Of a DNA stretch of 64,000 bases, positions 12,744-24,319 are shown piece after piece; within the stretch, counting starts at the first letter, position 1, and each line of letters opens with the position of its first letter. The notes below the pieces were generated by a model. The model had not been told where the DNA came from and made no database searches. It worked only from the letters and a program-made list of their open reading frames with translations. Location of the stretch: the NCBI GenBank assembly GCA_037349105.1, contig JAYJMM010000118.1, positions 930,001 to 994,000 on the forward strand, written 5' to 3'. Position numbers and translations under genes: made by a program. Source of the stretch: Limnomonas spitsbergensis. Its lineage: Eukaryota; Chlorophyta; Chlorophyceae; Chlamydomonadales.

Positions 12744-15700
12744 ATGGAACATCAACTATCGGCAGAACAACTGCCTGCAACAACACGACTTGACACCGTA
12801 CCCGAGACATTAAACCGCAGCAGCTGCAAGGTATCCACGGATGATGCCCCCTCCCAAAACGCCATGGCGCTTGCCAGTGCCAGTACCACTGCCAAAACTG
12901 CAGCCTTGGTACCCACTCCGATTCAGCTTGCCTCAGCTATCAAACACCATCCCCGACAGTTACTGGCAGGTAGCACATCTACCTTCAGCTCTCCTGCCAC
13001 CCAGCTTGACCAGCCCAGGCTACACCAGGAGGACCCTCCCCATGATGATGCCCTGGACCAGCAGTCCTCTGAGCCCCGGTCCTGCAGCACCTCGTTTGCG
13101 CGTGTTATGGCAGGCCGCGCCCCCAGCTCGGAGCACAGTAGCGGCTGTGTGACGCGCCCGGTGCAGCTGGCACCTCTCGCGGGCAGGTCTCTGTTGTCCA
13201 AGATGCTGCAGCGACAGCTGAAGCCACTGCCCCCCATCTGCAAGCCCTCAGCCTCGACCTCAGGAAGGCAGCCCCGTGCCCCGCGCAGCACAGGGGGGCA
13301 TCAAAACACGCCTGACTCCACGCTGAGCACCCTTGCCCCCCAAAGCCCAGACAGGAAGCTTAACAAATCTATCTCGCAGCCAGCGGAGGCGCCTGAGGGA
13401 GCCGATGCCACGCTGAATCAGCACGCATCAGGAACTGCAGCATGCTGCGCAAACCGCGGAAGCAGCTGCACTGAGGCGATGGGTGTTGCAGCTCTGGATG
13501 CAGCGCCACCTGGGTACGCACAAGGGGCGCCGATGTGTGTCGAGCAGCAGGCCCCCAACGAAGGCATGTCGGGCGTAAGAGAGCTGGTGAGTGACGTCAA
13601 GATGTTCCTCATCGACCTGAACCACCACCGCACATGAGCGATCTGCCGCATGTTTCATGGTCCCTCCTCAAGCACAGACACACACAAGCTCATTCCTGTA
13701 GATTGAAGTGTTTTGTATTCCTCATCTTCTTGGGATCTGTAGGCGCTTTCCTGCTGTCAGCAACTTCCAGGGCAGCAGTCTCTGCTTGCAGCCCTACGCG
13801 CATGGAGGCAGGCCCGCTCCAGACAAGCTTGCAAGCAGCCGTCGTGCGTGCTGCCTGAGGCCGTGCTACAGGGGCTGGCTGCCAGGAAACCAACGTCCTT
13901 TACGGAGCTCCAACAGGTAAGTCGCAGGGTGTAAGAGAGTAGTAGGGTTCAGCGTTTAGGGGTTGAGGGGATGACAAGGTCTAGAGGGGTGAGGAGATAA
14001 CAGGGTCGATAGAGCAGAATCTAGGGAAAAGGTGATTGCTAGCTGAAGGGGGAAGAAGGGACAGTGCTGGCTTGAGGACAGGCTTTCAGGGTAAATGGTG
14101 TTTGTGACTCATATGACGAACCAGCTGTATTTACCTTTTTAAGTGCGGCACCTGCCTTTTTATGTTGGTGTTGTTTGTCAGGGCTGACTGCCTCATCCCA
14201 CTGACTGCAGGTGCCTGGCCTGTCGCCTGGTCGGGCCCAGCAACTGGGGCACGAGCTTCTGGATCTGATCAGGCAGCATGATATGGCCGGCAGGCTGAAG
14301 CCATGCGGCAATACAGGAATGCAGCACCAGCTGCTGCAACAGCGTCAGCAAGTATCACAGCGGTCTGCTGCTGACTGGATCTCCAGCTGCAGGTGCCACG
14401 CCACGGCTCCGGCTGCTCTCGCGGTGTGCTGCCTGACTGGCCACAGCGGCTCTGAGGCCTCAGACTCGGCTGCGATGCTGTCCTCCTGCACAGCTGCTGC
14501 TGGATCGGTCAAGGAGGAGGACGGCGCTGCTGCCGACAGCAAGGAGGGAGGCACGGATGTGGAGTTTGATGTCGAAGCCTTCTTTGCTGCTGCCCCTCCA
14601 GCCCAGGCTCACCAAGGCCTCAAGGTCAGGCATGCTGCCCCACCAGGCCTGAAGCGCGAGCTCTCCCAGGAGGACTGTGAGGGTGTGAATCTGACGGCTG
14701 TCAAGAGGGCCGCGGCTCCCCGTCCTCCTAAGCGTAGGAGGGCCAAGCCCCTCCCTAGCTCTGCGGTGGCAACCGACCTTGTAGCACAGCGCATCGAGCT
14801 AGCGCCTGCTCAGGCGTCATGTGACGTGGCACTGGACGCTGGAGTGGCTGCGAGGCATGGGCTACTTGCATGCCAGCCACCTCTGGCTGCTGCAGGTTCA
14901 GGAGCAGGCGTGGGCGGGTCAGCATTTTGGGCCACAGCAGCAACGGGTGATGACCCGGCAGGAGCAGGGAGTGCCGTCGGATGCAGATTAGCAGGTGGGG
15001 ACGCTGAAATGGGTGCAGAAGGCTGGCCAGTGGTTTTCCCTGATCCTCCGCTTGGGTTCTGCCTCAAGGATGAGATGAGGTCGAATCCCGAGCTAGAAGC
15101 GAAATCAGGCTCCGGTTGCAGGAAGGACTGCCGCAGCAGTGGCGGCGGTGGTCGCAGCAGTGGGGCCAGGATTAAAAGCGAGGGCCCTGGTGGGTTTCTG
15201 AGCCGCCCGGTGGATGCTGCGCTCAAACAGTACAGCAAGGAGGAAGACCTGTGGATCCTGGGACAGGTGGCGGTGGGCATGCCCGAGGCTGAGGTGGCAG
15301 CGCTGCTGCGTCGCAGCCGCAACGCCATCGTGAGGCGCGTCAGGCTGCTGATTGCGCGTGCCACCGCGCCCGGCCGAAGCAGCTGCAAAGGCCAATCACT
15401 GGGCCCTGTTCCGCGGCCGTGGCTGCAGTGGGCGCCAATGCCAAGTGTCCCTTCAATCACCTCAGCCGCAGCTGAGCCAGTCAAGACAAATGCCCCGGCC
15501 TGCTCATCAGCACCGCTGTGCATCAAAGCCGTCTCAGAGGATGCGCAGGAGGCACCCGTCACAGCAGCCACTTCCGCCTCCGGTCCTTTGTCTACAGACT
15601 CGGGTGCCTGCCCTGCTGCTGCTACTACTTTTGTGGCTTTAGCCCCAGATCTTTGCGAGGCTTTTGCTGTAAGGGCCATCTTGTCAGCGCGCGCTGCTGC

Positions 15701-15833
15701 TGCTGTTGCTCGCAGCACGTCCAGCCTCCCGCAACACCTGCTGGATCCACTTCTCAAATGTATTCGACTGGGCGCCAAGGTGCAGGAGGAGAGATACAGC
15801 TCCGTAGCTGCTGCTCATGACTGTTCTAGTTGA
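12744..15833 (+). CDS. HRDC domain plus Myb/SANT-like domain protein
   Basis: Three exons, 12744-13586, 13743-13916 and 14211-15833, all joined in phase 0, give about 879 residues. Residues 1-281 are Ser/Pro/Ala-rich and look disordered. Residues about 282-363 form an HRDC domain split by intron 2: LLAALRAWRQARSR, then LARRKP-type text (GLAARKPTSFTELQQ), then VPGLSPGRAQQLGHELLDLI. HRDC domains bind nucleic acid and are best known from the C-termini of RecQ helicases and RNase D. A basic patch PPKRRRAKP near residue 510 is a likely nuclear signal. Residues about 680-722 resemble a Myb/SANT helix-turn-helix (YSKEEDLWILGQV, EVAALLRRSRNAIVRRVRLL), but only one of the usual tryptophans is kept. 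No helicase or nuclease motif is found in or upstream of the gene. A DNA-binding nuclear role is inferred. Confidence 0.82.
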
Positions 15834-16471
15834 ACCGTCTCAATGTAACGTTTGTTTTTGTATCTTCAGTTCTTTGCATGTCCTCTCCTGATAAGATAGG
15901 GTCCAGCTGCGGTACCGTTTTCAGTTTAACACAAGTCTGGCCCTCAGTTTCAACTTGGTGACGTTGGTCCTTTTGTTTGGAACAGTTGTTCTAGCTGTTG
16001 TACATGTTGTAACTTGTAACATAAAGAATTGTCAGAAAGGCTAAATTTCTATCTAATTATTGGACCATACGACATGGCCCCTACCGGTATGACTAATGTT
16101 TGGAAACAACTATCCAGTTACTCGGCAGCCGGCTACTGCTGAGCGGCCCCCTCACACTTCCAGTCATATCACCGAGCTGCTGCCAGCTTCGTTCCCTTCC
16201 TGAGAAAAACCCCTTGCCGGCTGGAGGTCAGGCTCATCTCCTGAGATCGTTTGCCCCAGGGTCGCACATCAGACATAACCTGCTCAGATAGAGGAAAAGC
16301 AGGCAGGGAGGGGACAGAAGGGGTTAGATAGCCATACCTGGATAGATACACATAATTGCCTTGGATTAACCGAGTGCTTCAGGAACTCAGAAAACATCTG
16401 ACAAGAAACGGAGCCGTAAATGAGCATGTCATCAGGGACCCTGCCGGCCTGCACCCTCAAGACATCTAGTC
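15834..16471. other. Convergent intergenic region
   Basis: Lies between the 3' ends of the HRDC gene (+) and the CFAP157-like gene (-). It holds their 3' UTRs, including the TGTAA signals listed separately. No further gene is seen. Confidence 0.4.
16008..16019 (+). terminator. Candidate TGTAA polyadenylation signals
   Basis: Two TGTAA motifs (16008-16012 and 16015-16019) follow the HRDC gene stop by about 175 bp. TGTAA is the usual green-algal polyadenylation signal, so transcript cleavage shortly after 16,020 is expected. Confidence 0.5.
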
Positions 16472-19400
16472 CTAGCTAGCAGCACATCGTGCCAGCTCCC
16501 TCCTCCTCACCTTCGTCAGCAGATCGTCAACAGAGGGCATGGCCCCCAGCTCCCCATCCGGACTTCGCTCCTCCAGCGCATTTTCCGGAAGTGTGCCTAA
16601 ATGTGCATTCGCAAGCGCCCGCTTGCTTTCTGACAGGAACGTATTCTGGCTGCTTCTCATGCCTGCTGCCATGCCCGCAAGAGACGATAATGCTGCATCT
16701 TGTGCCGCTGACACGACCGAGTGGGAGATGGGCAGCGTCGAAGGCAGGCTGCGGCGAGGGAAGGCAGGAATGCGCGGCAGGCTCACACCCCCGCCTGGGC
16801 TGACGCTGACGCCGCGGTGCATGAAGCTCCCCACAGCATTCCCCGACATCGACGGTGGGACCGCCGCAGCAGCCTCCAGCTGCTGAGACTTTGTGAACGC
16901 ATGCAAACGCTCGAGCAGGTGCGACAACACGCGCTCCCGCTGCGCCACGCTCAGGTCCTCTAACCGGCCGGGAAGGACCACCACGTCTGGCAGCGGCGGC
17001 TCGGGGATGCCTGAAAACGACGTCATATCCACCCCGCTATCAACGCTGTCCGGCCGCTCCAGCGTCACGATCTTGTCCTTTACATCCTCAAGGCAACTCA
17101 TCATGAATTGCGTCGCCTGGTTGTGACGCGCAGACCACAACTCTATCTGGGTGGACTTGTCGCTTAGCTTGGAACGGGTCTGAGGGGTGCAGGCGAGGGT
17201 GAGGGTGAGGGGGTCAGATATCAGCAGAAAGGGAGAGGAAAAGGAAGAGAGGAGATGTCAGCAGAATGTAAATGACAGCATGAGGGTCCTTGATCCCAGG
17301 GTAGCATCATGGTTAAGCAGCAGCCAGCTGGGTGACTTCACGGAATGAATCATGAGCACAGGGGCCATCACATGATCAGCTGCTGTTTGCATCATAAGAT
17401 CCATAGCATCAAACCAGGGGCGCCTGCTGCTGAGAGGGTCTCACTCACTTGTTTGAGCTGATGCAGAATCTCCTCTCCTTGTAAGTGGGACAGCCTCAGC
17501 TGGCTTTCCAGGTCCGAAATATGTGTCTCCAGCTCCGACACCACGCCCCCGCTCTCCTCCTGCTGTAGGCCCTGCTCCTTGAGCTTGGTGAGCTGGAAGT
17601 AGGCAATCCGACATGGACAGAACAGGTAAGGAACAGGGTTGAAGGGTAGTCAATCGGGTATGCCGTCAACCTGCCATAGATAGGAAGCAGCTAAGCATGA
17701 GCCAAATGCCTGAATGGCAGATTTTATGCTTTCAGTGACAGGTAATCATCAACAGTTTTCCCTGGAAACGGGAAGATGGCAAACATTTTGCAGCCATTGG
17801 GGCACACGAGAACGGTGATTCTACTGGGATTGCTCGGGGTATACAATGAATACCCACATCCCGCACTTTCGCCTACATCTGACATTTGCTCACCAGGCTC
17901 TTGATGGTCTTCTGGTAAACGTTGTTTCGCTTGGCTAGCTCCTCCTCAGTCTGCTTGGACAGCTCCAGCTGACGCCTCAGGTCCCTGCAGGCAGCGTCAG
18001 GGAAAGCAGGAAACCCAGGAGGTGAGCATGAGCATGAGCCTCTTATCCATGCAGGTTGGGCAGGAGACCATGCAAGGGAGCATCCTTGGACGCAGCTGGC
18101 CTGGGGAGAATTCAGCATTGACAGATCAAGGCAACAACGGGACAGGTCGGGATCTAAAACAAGAGCCTGCGTGTTGGAACTCACCCATTCTCCTCCACCA
18201 GCACATTGTTCTTGGTGAGCAGCTTCTCTGTTTGCCGGCTCTGATACGCCAGCTCTATGCTCATCTGCTCATTCTCCATGATGGTCCGCTTTGTAGTCAT
18301 CTCGAGCTGGTTGTCTACAAGGCAAAGATCAAACATCTCACAGTAAGTACAAACGAGAAATCAAGGGCAGCTAAATGCACAATCAAAGGAAACGTGGTAT
18401 GCTGCATGGGGGGAAGCGATGCACTGACGCCTCACCTGTCAACTTCATCATTTGAATCTGTGCAAGCACAGGAATCAAACACACACAAATGCGTCAGAAG
18501 CATGAGGCACGTAAATTAACAAAGAGGCAGCAGCCTCCAGGCATTGGATGGGACACGAGGCATGGTATATCATAGAATAGTATTAAATTGACCAGAATGG
18601 TCATGCGAGATCATTCAGAATGGTCATACAAGTTCATGCAGGATGGTCATACAAGATCGTTCTATCCAAGTAAGTAAGCTTCTCTGAGCAAGGTAAGAGG
18701 GATAGGACCGGGGCCCTTCTTTTGGCAAGTGGCTATGCTGAAATGGCCAATCCGACTTATTTTGGACTCTCGCCCTACTGGTCGACAATTGCAACAACTG
18801 GCATCATACGGAAACACCGAACCCTCCATTGTCCCCGAGCTCTCCCCTACCTTGGTTTCTTTGATTTTCTGTGCCGTCTCCCTCTTCCATTTCTCCCTGT
18901 CTTGGATGTGCTGCCGGTCCATGTCTCTGCACATGCAAGACAGGACAATCAGCTGCCAGCACAAGAGCTTCTAAACAAGGATAAGAGTGCGGCCAGCCAG
19001 GAACGAGCCATTGCCATTTTCAGGGCATGCTGGACACAATGTATGGTGAGGACAGATCCAGCCTGGCCACAGAGCAGAGTCATCCTCCACTGCTGCACAT
19101 CCTGTGCATCTGAGAGTCACAGCCCCTCAACACCCATCACTCATTGAGTCATAGCTCGCTGGCCCTGCCTGTTCACATCTTGCAGCCTGCACACCATACT
19201 TTCTGGGGAAAAGAGAACATAGACCTTTGAGCACCAACTGGAATTTTGAAACACTTGCACCCCTGCTGCAACAACCCACGTCAGCTCTTGCTCGTAGTCC
19301 TTGACCTTCTTGTGAAGAGTTTCCTTCAGCGTCATGAGCTCTGCCTCCAGCACCTCTTTCCGCTCCATGAACTCCTGCATGCCGCGCGCTTTCTTTTGAA

Positions 19401-20065
19401 GTTCCTGGATGTCCTCCTCAAGGCCCTCGATGTTCTTGTCTTTGTCCTTGCGCAGCTTGCTCAGCGATTCCTGCCGGCATGCAATCATGCAGCCATGCAT
19501 GGGTTGAGAGGCGAACTGGCGATGGGCATGGAGGCCCCACTAGGAAGAAAAGTGCGCTGCTGCCCAAATGCAGATGCGACTAGAAGTGGTGACCAACCTC
19601 ATGGCTTTTACTGAGGTCGTCCAGCAAGTGGTAAAGTTCCACCACCTTGGCCTCCATGGCACTGGTGGTGAGAGACCTCGCCTTGAGCTCATTCGTCAGG
19701 AATTCGTTTATATCACGCAAGTTCAGCTTTTGTGTCTCCAGCTCGTCATTGAGCTTCACATTCTCCACGTGGAGCTTGTCCCCGAAGTCTTGGTACCTGA
19801 AGACGGGACAGTAAGTCGCGACATGAACCAGATAGTAAACAGTGCATCACGAATGTCATATTTCGGAGAGCATGCGATGCGTAAATGGGGGCTATCGGCG
19901 TTGCGGCAACCCTATCACGGATGCCCTTCGAGGCTTGACAAACCTGCCGAGCTTAGACTTCAAGTATCCAATCACTAGCTCCTTTTCGACAAGCTCGCGT
20001 TCGGCTCCATCCTCAGTGGCCGTCTCTTCCGCTCCTTTCTTCTTGTCATCTTTCTTGGGAGGCAT
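16472..20065 (-). CDS. CFAP157: Cilia/flagella-associated protein 157-like
   Basis: Nine exons: 19944-20065, 19598-19796, 19280-19470, 18851-18926, 18436-18457, 18185-18314, 17894-17984, 17449-17592 and 16472-17179. All phases agree, for about 560 residues (animal CFAP157 is near 520). It starts MPPKKDDKKKGAEE, a lysine-rich start like that of animal CFAP157, and is coiled coil for most of its length. Diagnostic stretches are REKWKRETAQKIKETK, LEMTTKRTIMENEQMSIEL and LRRQLELSKQTEEELAKRN, which parallel the conserved TTKRAI-EN and QLELLE segments of CFAP157. The last exon adds a Ser/Pro-rich tail ending in SVDDLLTKVRRRELARCAAS. The known family acts at the basal body and axoneme of motile cilia. 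Exon 5 is a 22 nt microexon (IQMMKLT). CFAP157 is the best match by recall, but other basal-body coiled-coil families are possible. Confidence 0.72.
18588..18662. repeat. Intronic tandem repeat, about 26 bp unit x3
   Basis: Within CFAP157-like intron 4 the phrase AGAATGGTCATRCRAGNTCAT recurs three times with small changes, running up to GTCATACAAGATCGTTC. Confidence 0.5.
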
Positions 20066-21750
20066 AACGCTTAACTACCGAAACTTGATAATTGTGTAAA
20101 CCCAGGCTCTATCACGGGCAACAAGGGACACTAAATGCACCGCTTACTTGTTGTACTGTATTGGCTTGGCAGTACTATTTGGGTGCATGGCTAAGCCCAG
20201 ATGCAATCACAAACTTCATGGATTCTTCAGTGCCCAACAACAGACCACACAATTGTATAGCTCAATGAAAACCAGAAGAAGTGGGGTGTCAAGCCAGGCA
20301 GCGTGACAGCAACACCATCCAATTTATACTTTCATAGTGTTCTGGTGTGCCAGAGCCGCTCCGCGCCAGGCTGGCTTTCAAAGCCTGAGCCAGTGGCCTA
20401 GGTGCACAGTCCGTCGCCTCTTGCTCCAAATGGAACTACACTCAGGTTATAATTACATGGATAATCTTTCGTCAGGAAGAATTTACTCCTTTTCCTCGCA
20501 AAATGCCAGATGCATACCAGCTGGGCCCTGCAGAACGCTCAGACGCGTGGGGCTGGCATGGGATGAGCAAGCTCTACTCTAGGTACCATGCACAGCTAGT
20601 ACCATGATGCAGCCATGCTAACCTCCTGCTGTTCGAGGGGACATGAACACGGATCCCAGCAACCTGATCCAAGGTGCAGCCATGACCACATCCTATGTGG
20701 TGGGGCAGGAACTTGGAACCCCGTGCCTAGACAGGAGGGGAGAGAGAGGATTGTTTGGCAGGTTTGATCCATCAACCTTTGGGCAAGGAAGCCACCAATG
20801 TCGTACCGCCTGGTAAGGAGGATATCCCAAAGACGTTCTTTGCATTCGCGTGAGGAAATCAATTAGTTTTTTAATCTGCATGACCAAAAAGTAGTTTTCA
20901 TTATAAGCCACAGGGGCCATTAGGAGTTGAATTTTACCCCGCGAAGCTTCTATAATTAAAAGTTGGGGCTTTGCTAGCAAGACAAGGCATAGCTACTAAC
21001 TGCAGGGTAGGTGGGAACGCGTAGGGCATGACCATAGGAATACTGGTACCGTTGTGGGAAAGTGTGGGGACTTTGTTTGGTTATGGTACTCACAGGCAAG
21101 AATTCCAGATTTTAATTAGTCAGTTAAGCAGCGCGACTCTTACATAATCAATTAGTAAACCTCCTGTTATTCCGCACAGGCCAATTAACATAAAGCGGTG
21201 TGAAGGCAAAGGACGTCTACGGTAGTGATATACTGGATGGTAATAGGGGATAGGACTCATGGGAGTTCAGTATTTATTTTAGTGCACACCATGTCAATGG
21301 CTGAATGTGTTCAATTTATTGAAGTTTTTTCCGTCCTGCGAGGCACCATATTTAATGCCTGGGTCAGTCGAAACCGATTCGGGCACAAATATACTAGAAC
21401 ATCGCGAGGGCGGGGCAGAAAAAGAATCAGGGACCCCATCCCCCCCCCTGATCCCCCCTAATTCTCCAAAACTCATCTGTTTGACATGGGAGTTGCACCT
21501 AAGGACTTTGGGGAGGGTATCTTGGCTTCAAGAAAAATGCAACCGTTTTTTTAGGGACTTGGACCCCCCCCCGCCTAGTTTGACATGCGTTGACCGGGTA
21601 CTTAACGTTGACCGGTGACCATGCATAGGGGGTCGTTGGAAAGCCCTGGCCCTACTCTATGCAGTGAGATCTTCATATCATGCAGTTTTCTCGGGGCTGA
21701 GATGTTCTTCGCAAAATAAGCTCTTGTGAAATCTATGAAATCCTCACTGT
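20066..21750. other. Gene-poor stretch upstream of CFAP157-like gene
   Basis: No exon with believable splice sites or protein family match was found. The first part must carry the promoter of the minus-strand CFAP157-like gene. From about 21,370 the sequence becomes C-rich (runs of 8-10 C at 21,440 and 21,565) and leads into the LINE remnant. Confidence 0.35.
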
Positions 21751-22399
21751 TTGGCTCTCTGTACCTCAGTCACCGTTGGGCGAAAAAGCATTTTTAGACC
21801 AGATATGGAAAGCTCTCGTCAAGCTCTATACTTTTTGAGGATGGGATCAGCCGTCCCCAAACTGCGTCAGACAGCGACTGACCTGCAACCGCTATCTGTC
21901 CCAGAGGTGCTAGCGCTAGTTGATGCAACATGCGAGCGGGCCCAGCTGGATGCAGCTGGCAGAGGGGACCCCAGAGATCCTGCCACTGAACACAGGTCTA
22001 CGGCGGCCTACCGCACCTGGTTTCAGTCTATGGCGGGCGCCGTGCTGCGTGCTGGCGCAGGCCAGGGGCCACACCAGTCGAAGGGAGTGTGCTTGCGTGC
22101 GCACAAACTTAAGGCTGCGGCTCGGCGCAGTTAGCACGGCTGACACTCGAGGACGGCGCAGCGGTCAGCAGCGTGATGGACGGTGCTGCCAACAGTGTTG
22201 GGCTAGGGGAGATGGCGAGCATATGGAGGATGCGCTGCATGTCTACTTCCAGTGCCCTAGCGTGAAGGAGAGGCTTAGGGAGAGGGGTTGTGCAGGCCCC
22301 CCGGAGGGCGCCACAGACTTTCAACAGTTGTACCGGGGCAAGCTTGGATGGGAGGCTCTAACTTTTGTTGAGAACGTCGCACACATTGTTGAGGCCTAG
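21751..22399 (+). pseudogene. LINE (non-LTR retrotransposon) C-terminal remnant
   Basis: Two overlapping reading frames together look like the end of a reverse-transcriptase polyprotein. The first (to about 22,133) holds the text LQPLSVPEVLALVD and RSTAAYRTWFQS. After a frame change near 22,110-22,150 the second carries a C-x2-C...H-x4-C zinc motif (CCQQCWARGDGEH then ALHVYFQCP), as found at the end of many LINE ORFs, and finishes GWEALTFVENVAHIVEA stop at 22,397-22,399. No RT core or endonuclease is present, so this is a 5'-truncated, frameshifted dead copy. The tail is homologous to the fragment at 44,841-44,942. Confidence 0.6.
21796..21847 (+). repeat. Dispersed GACCAGAT..TGGAA repeat, copy 1
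   Basis: First of four copies of a roughly 50-70 bp sequence with the core AGACCAGATATGGAAAGCTC then TCGTCAAGCTCTA and GATGGG. All four lie on the plus strand, each near a C-rich tract. Confidence 0.6.
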
Positions 22400-23069
22400 T
22401 TTTGCTCCTCTTCTTTGCCTTCTTCTTATGTCGGTAGGCAGTCTGGGCCTAAAGGGACCTAACCAGCGCCGGCCAACGGCTCAAGCAACGACACGCCCTG
22501 ACGCACGGCCGTAGGCCATAAATTCCATAATGCGGTTGATTTGACGCTGAAGGTCCATGAAACAGTGATAGGTGTCGGCTCATGAAGACCTCATGTTGTG
22601 GTGGCAGAGTACTGTAAGTTGTGAGAGCTCTGACCCATCTCCCTGCAGCCCTGACCTTAAAGCAAGCCACCGACACTTTACTCTCTTTAGTTACGCGTCA
22701 CACAGTTTCACTACGAATCTCCAGGTTCACACTGAAACACTCTTGTATACATTCTCAAATGTTATATAAAATGCATACACATTGTGTGAACACAGTTCTT
22801 TTGCACCCACGTCATGTTTATGGCTGGGGCTAATCTTCTGCACCATGGGGTTCATTCCCATGCTACTGCCCAGTGGTTCTGTATTAGTTGCTAGCCCAGG
22901 GGGGACACTGGTTTTCGCTCGCTATCCTAGCGTATTTAGCGTATGTACCGTTTTACGGGCACATGTCCCATGCATCAAATGTGATGCTCTGTTGGTTTAT
23001 AAAAACTCCACCCCCCCTCCACACTTTGCTTCACCATATCGACCTCTGCTTAGCCAAAAGTAATTTCAA
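22400..23069. other. Non-coding stretch after LINE remnant
   Basis: Probably LINE 3' flank followed by unique sequence. No gene was recognised. A C-rich run occurs at about 23,010-23,020. Confidence 0.3.
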
Positions 23070-23119
23070 TACCAGATTTGGAATACTCTCATCAAACTCA
23101 ACAACTTTGGATGATGGGG
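23070..23119 (+). repeat. Dispersed GACCAGAT..TGGAA repeat, copy 2
   Basis: Diverged copy (ACCAGATTTGGAATACTCTC, then AACTTTGGATGATGGGG), followed by C-rich runs at 23,130-23,162. Confidence 0.55.
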
Positions 23120-23257
23120 TAAACAATTTTACTTCCCCCTCCCATTCCCCCTCCCCCCCCCATCTTGGTGGATTTTCCTGAAAGCGTTGTTTTTTTCTAT
23201 ACCCCTGCCCCCCCACTCTGCCCCCCCAAATCTCCCCTCTGTCCCTTACTCCCCCTC

Positions 23258-23326
23258 GGCCAAAAATACAGTCAAAGACCAGATTCGGAATGCTCTCGTC
23301 AAGCTCTACAACTTTGGGTGATGGTG
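23258..23326 (+). repeat. Dispersed GACCAGAT..TGGAA repeat, copy 3
   Basis: Reads GGCCAAAAATACAGTCAAAG, then ACCAGATTCGGAATGCTCTC, then AACTTTGGGTGATGG. The GGCCAAAA lead-in is shared with the copy at 49,714. Confidence 0.6.
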
Positions 23327-24319
23327 TGTTTCCAGTTACTATAAGCTCAATCACAACTGCTTCATTCACTGTCCATGATGTTTGCCAGAATCGGCAATGT
23401 GGATTAGCGCTGGAAGGGGGTGCTGGAATACAGCAGCCAGATAACCCAGATTGCGTACACAAACGAGCAGGGACCTGAGCCCCAAGCTGAACAAGTAAAA
23501 AATGCCTGAACACTTGACTGCTCACCGGTGCATGCCTGTTTCTTTGCACACTGCGGCATCGCTCATGCCCACAGCGGTTCTGCTGTTGTCTGTAGTCTGG
23601 ACACCATCTTCATGGCACTCGACGCTGTGAGAGAACAGTCGAAGCAGTTGCTTTTTATACACAGCAATCATGAAAATCCCTGTCAACACGGCCAACCTTG
23701 CAAACGAGTGAGCATCTAAAACAGCACAACGCGATGCATGATCAGAGATCTCGGTGCCTGATGGTCCGACACATGGTGTAAGTGTGGACTCGTGATCCCA
23801 GCCCCTGCTGGGTCCCAGTGAGCGGGCACCTCTAGCCGGTGGCCACCAGCTGAAATTCCAAACCCCTGGTGGCCACAGTTGGATTTCCAAACCCTAGTCG
23901 TTCCTTTCTGTCACTCGGGCACATAGCACGGTAATGCTGCTGCATAATGTCTCCCGGACCATCTCTTATCAGGGCACATCAACGTAGGGTGTTCGCATTC
24001 GGAAAATGCTCGCAGTTAAGCCGCGTCTTGCCGTCTTTGTAGGGAGAAAAATCAACAACAGCACCGTCGCAATGTCAAGCAAGCCTAGTGAGAACAAGTG
24101 ACATTTCTAATACAGATCTCTAACATTCGAAATCTGGGGGTACTGGTGGAGATGCCCAATACCAGCAGATCATGATTTGCCTGCGGCAAGCAATAATCTG
24201 AGAGCAGACATGACATACCTGTGCTCCAAGATACCAAGACCATGGGACATCTACCGTATGCGATATGTAAGTGTTTCACAACAGTGGCCATAATCCATGC
24301 AGGTGACGTGGCAAGATTT
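23327..24319. other. Upstream region of DUF924 gene
   Basis: No exon was found with confidence. It contains two similar phrases with GGTGGCCAC (23,836-23,880) and a short sequence (23,885-23,922) that recurs at 46,895-46,938. An upstream exon of the DUF924 gene may lie here, because an acceptor-like CATGCAG precedes its first exon at 24,297-24,303. Confidence 0.3.

Noticed and set aside
14810..15778. A 322-codon minus-strand open frame opposite the HRDC gene
   Set aside because: It lies wholly within the plus-strand exon 3, has low-complexity Ala/Ser/Pro composition and shows no recognisable domain.
23031..23549. A 172-codon minus-strand frame through the C-rich region
   Set aside because: It is built from two copies of a dispersed repeat plus G-rich low-complexity sequence; no protein family pattern is visible.
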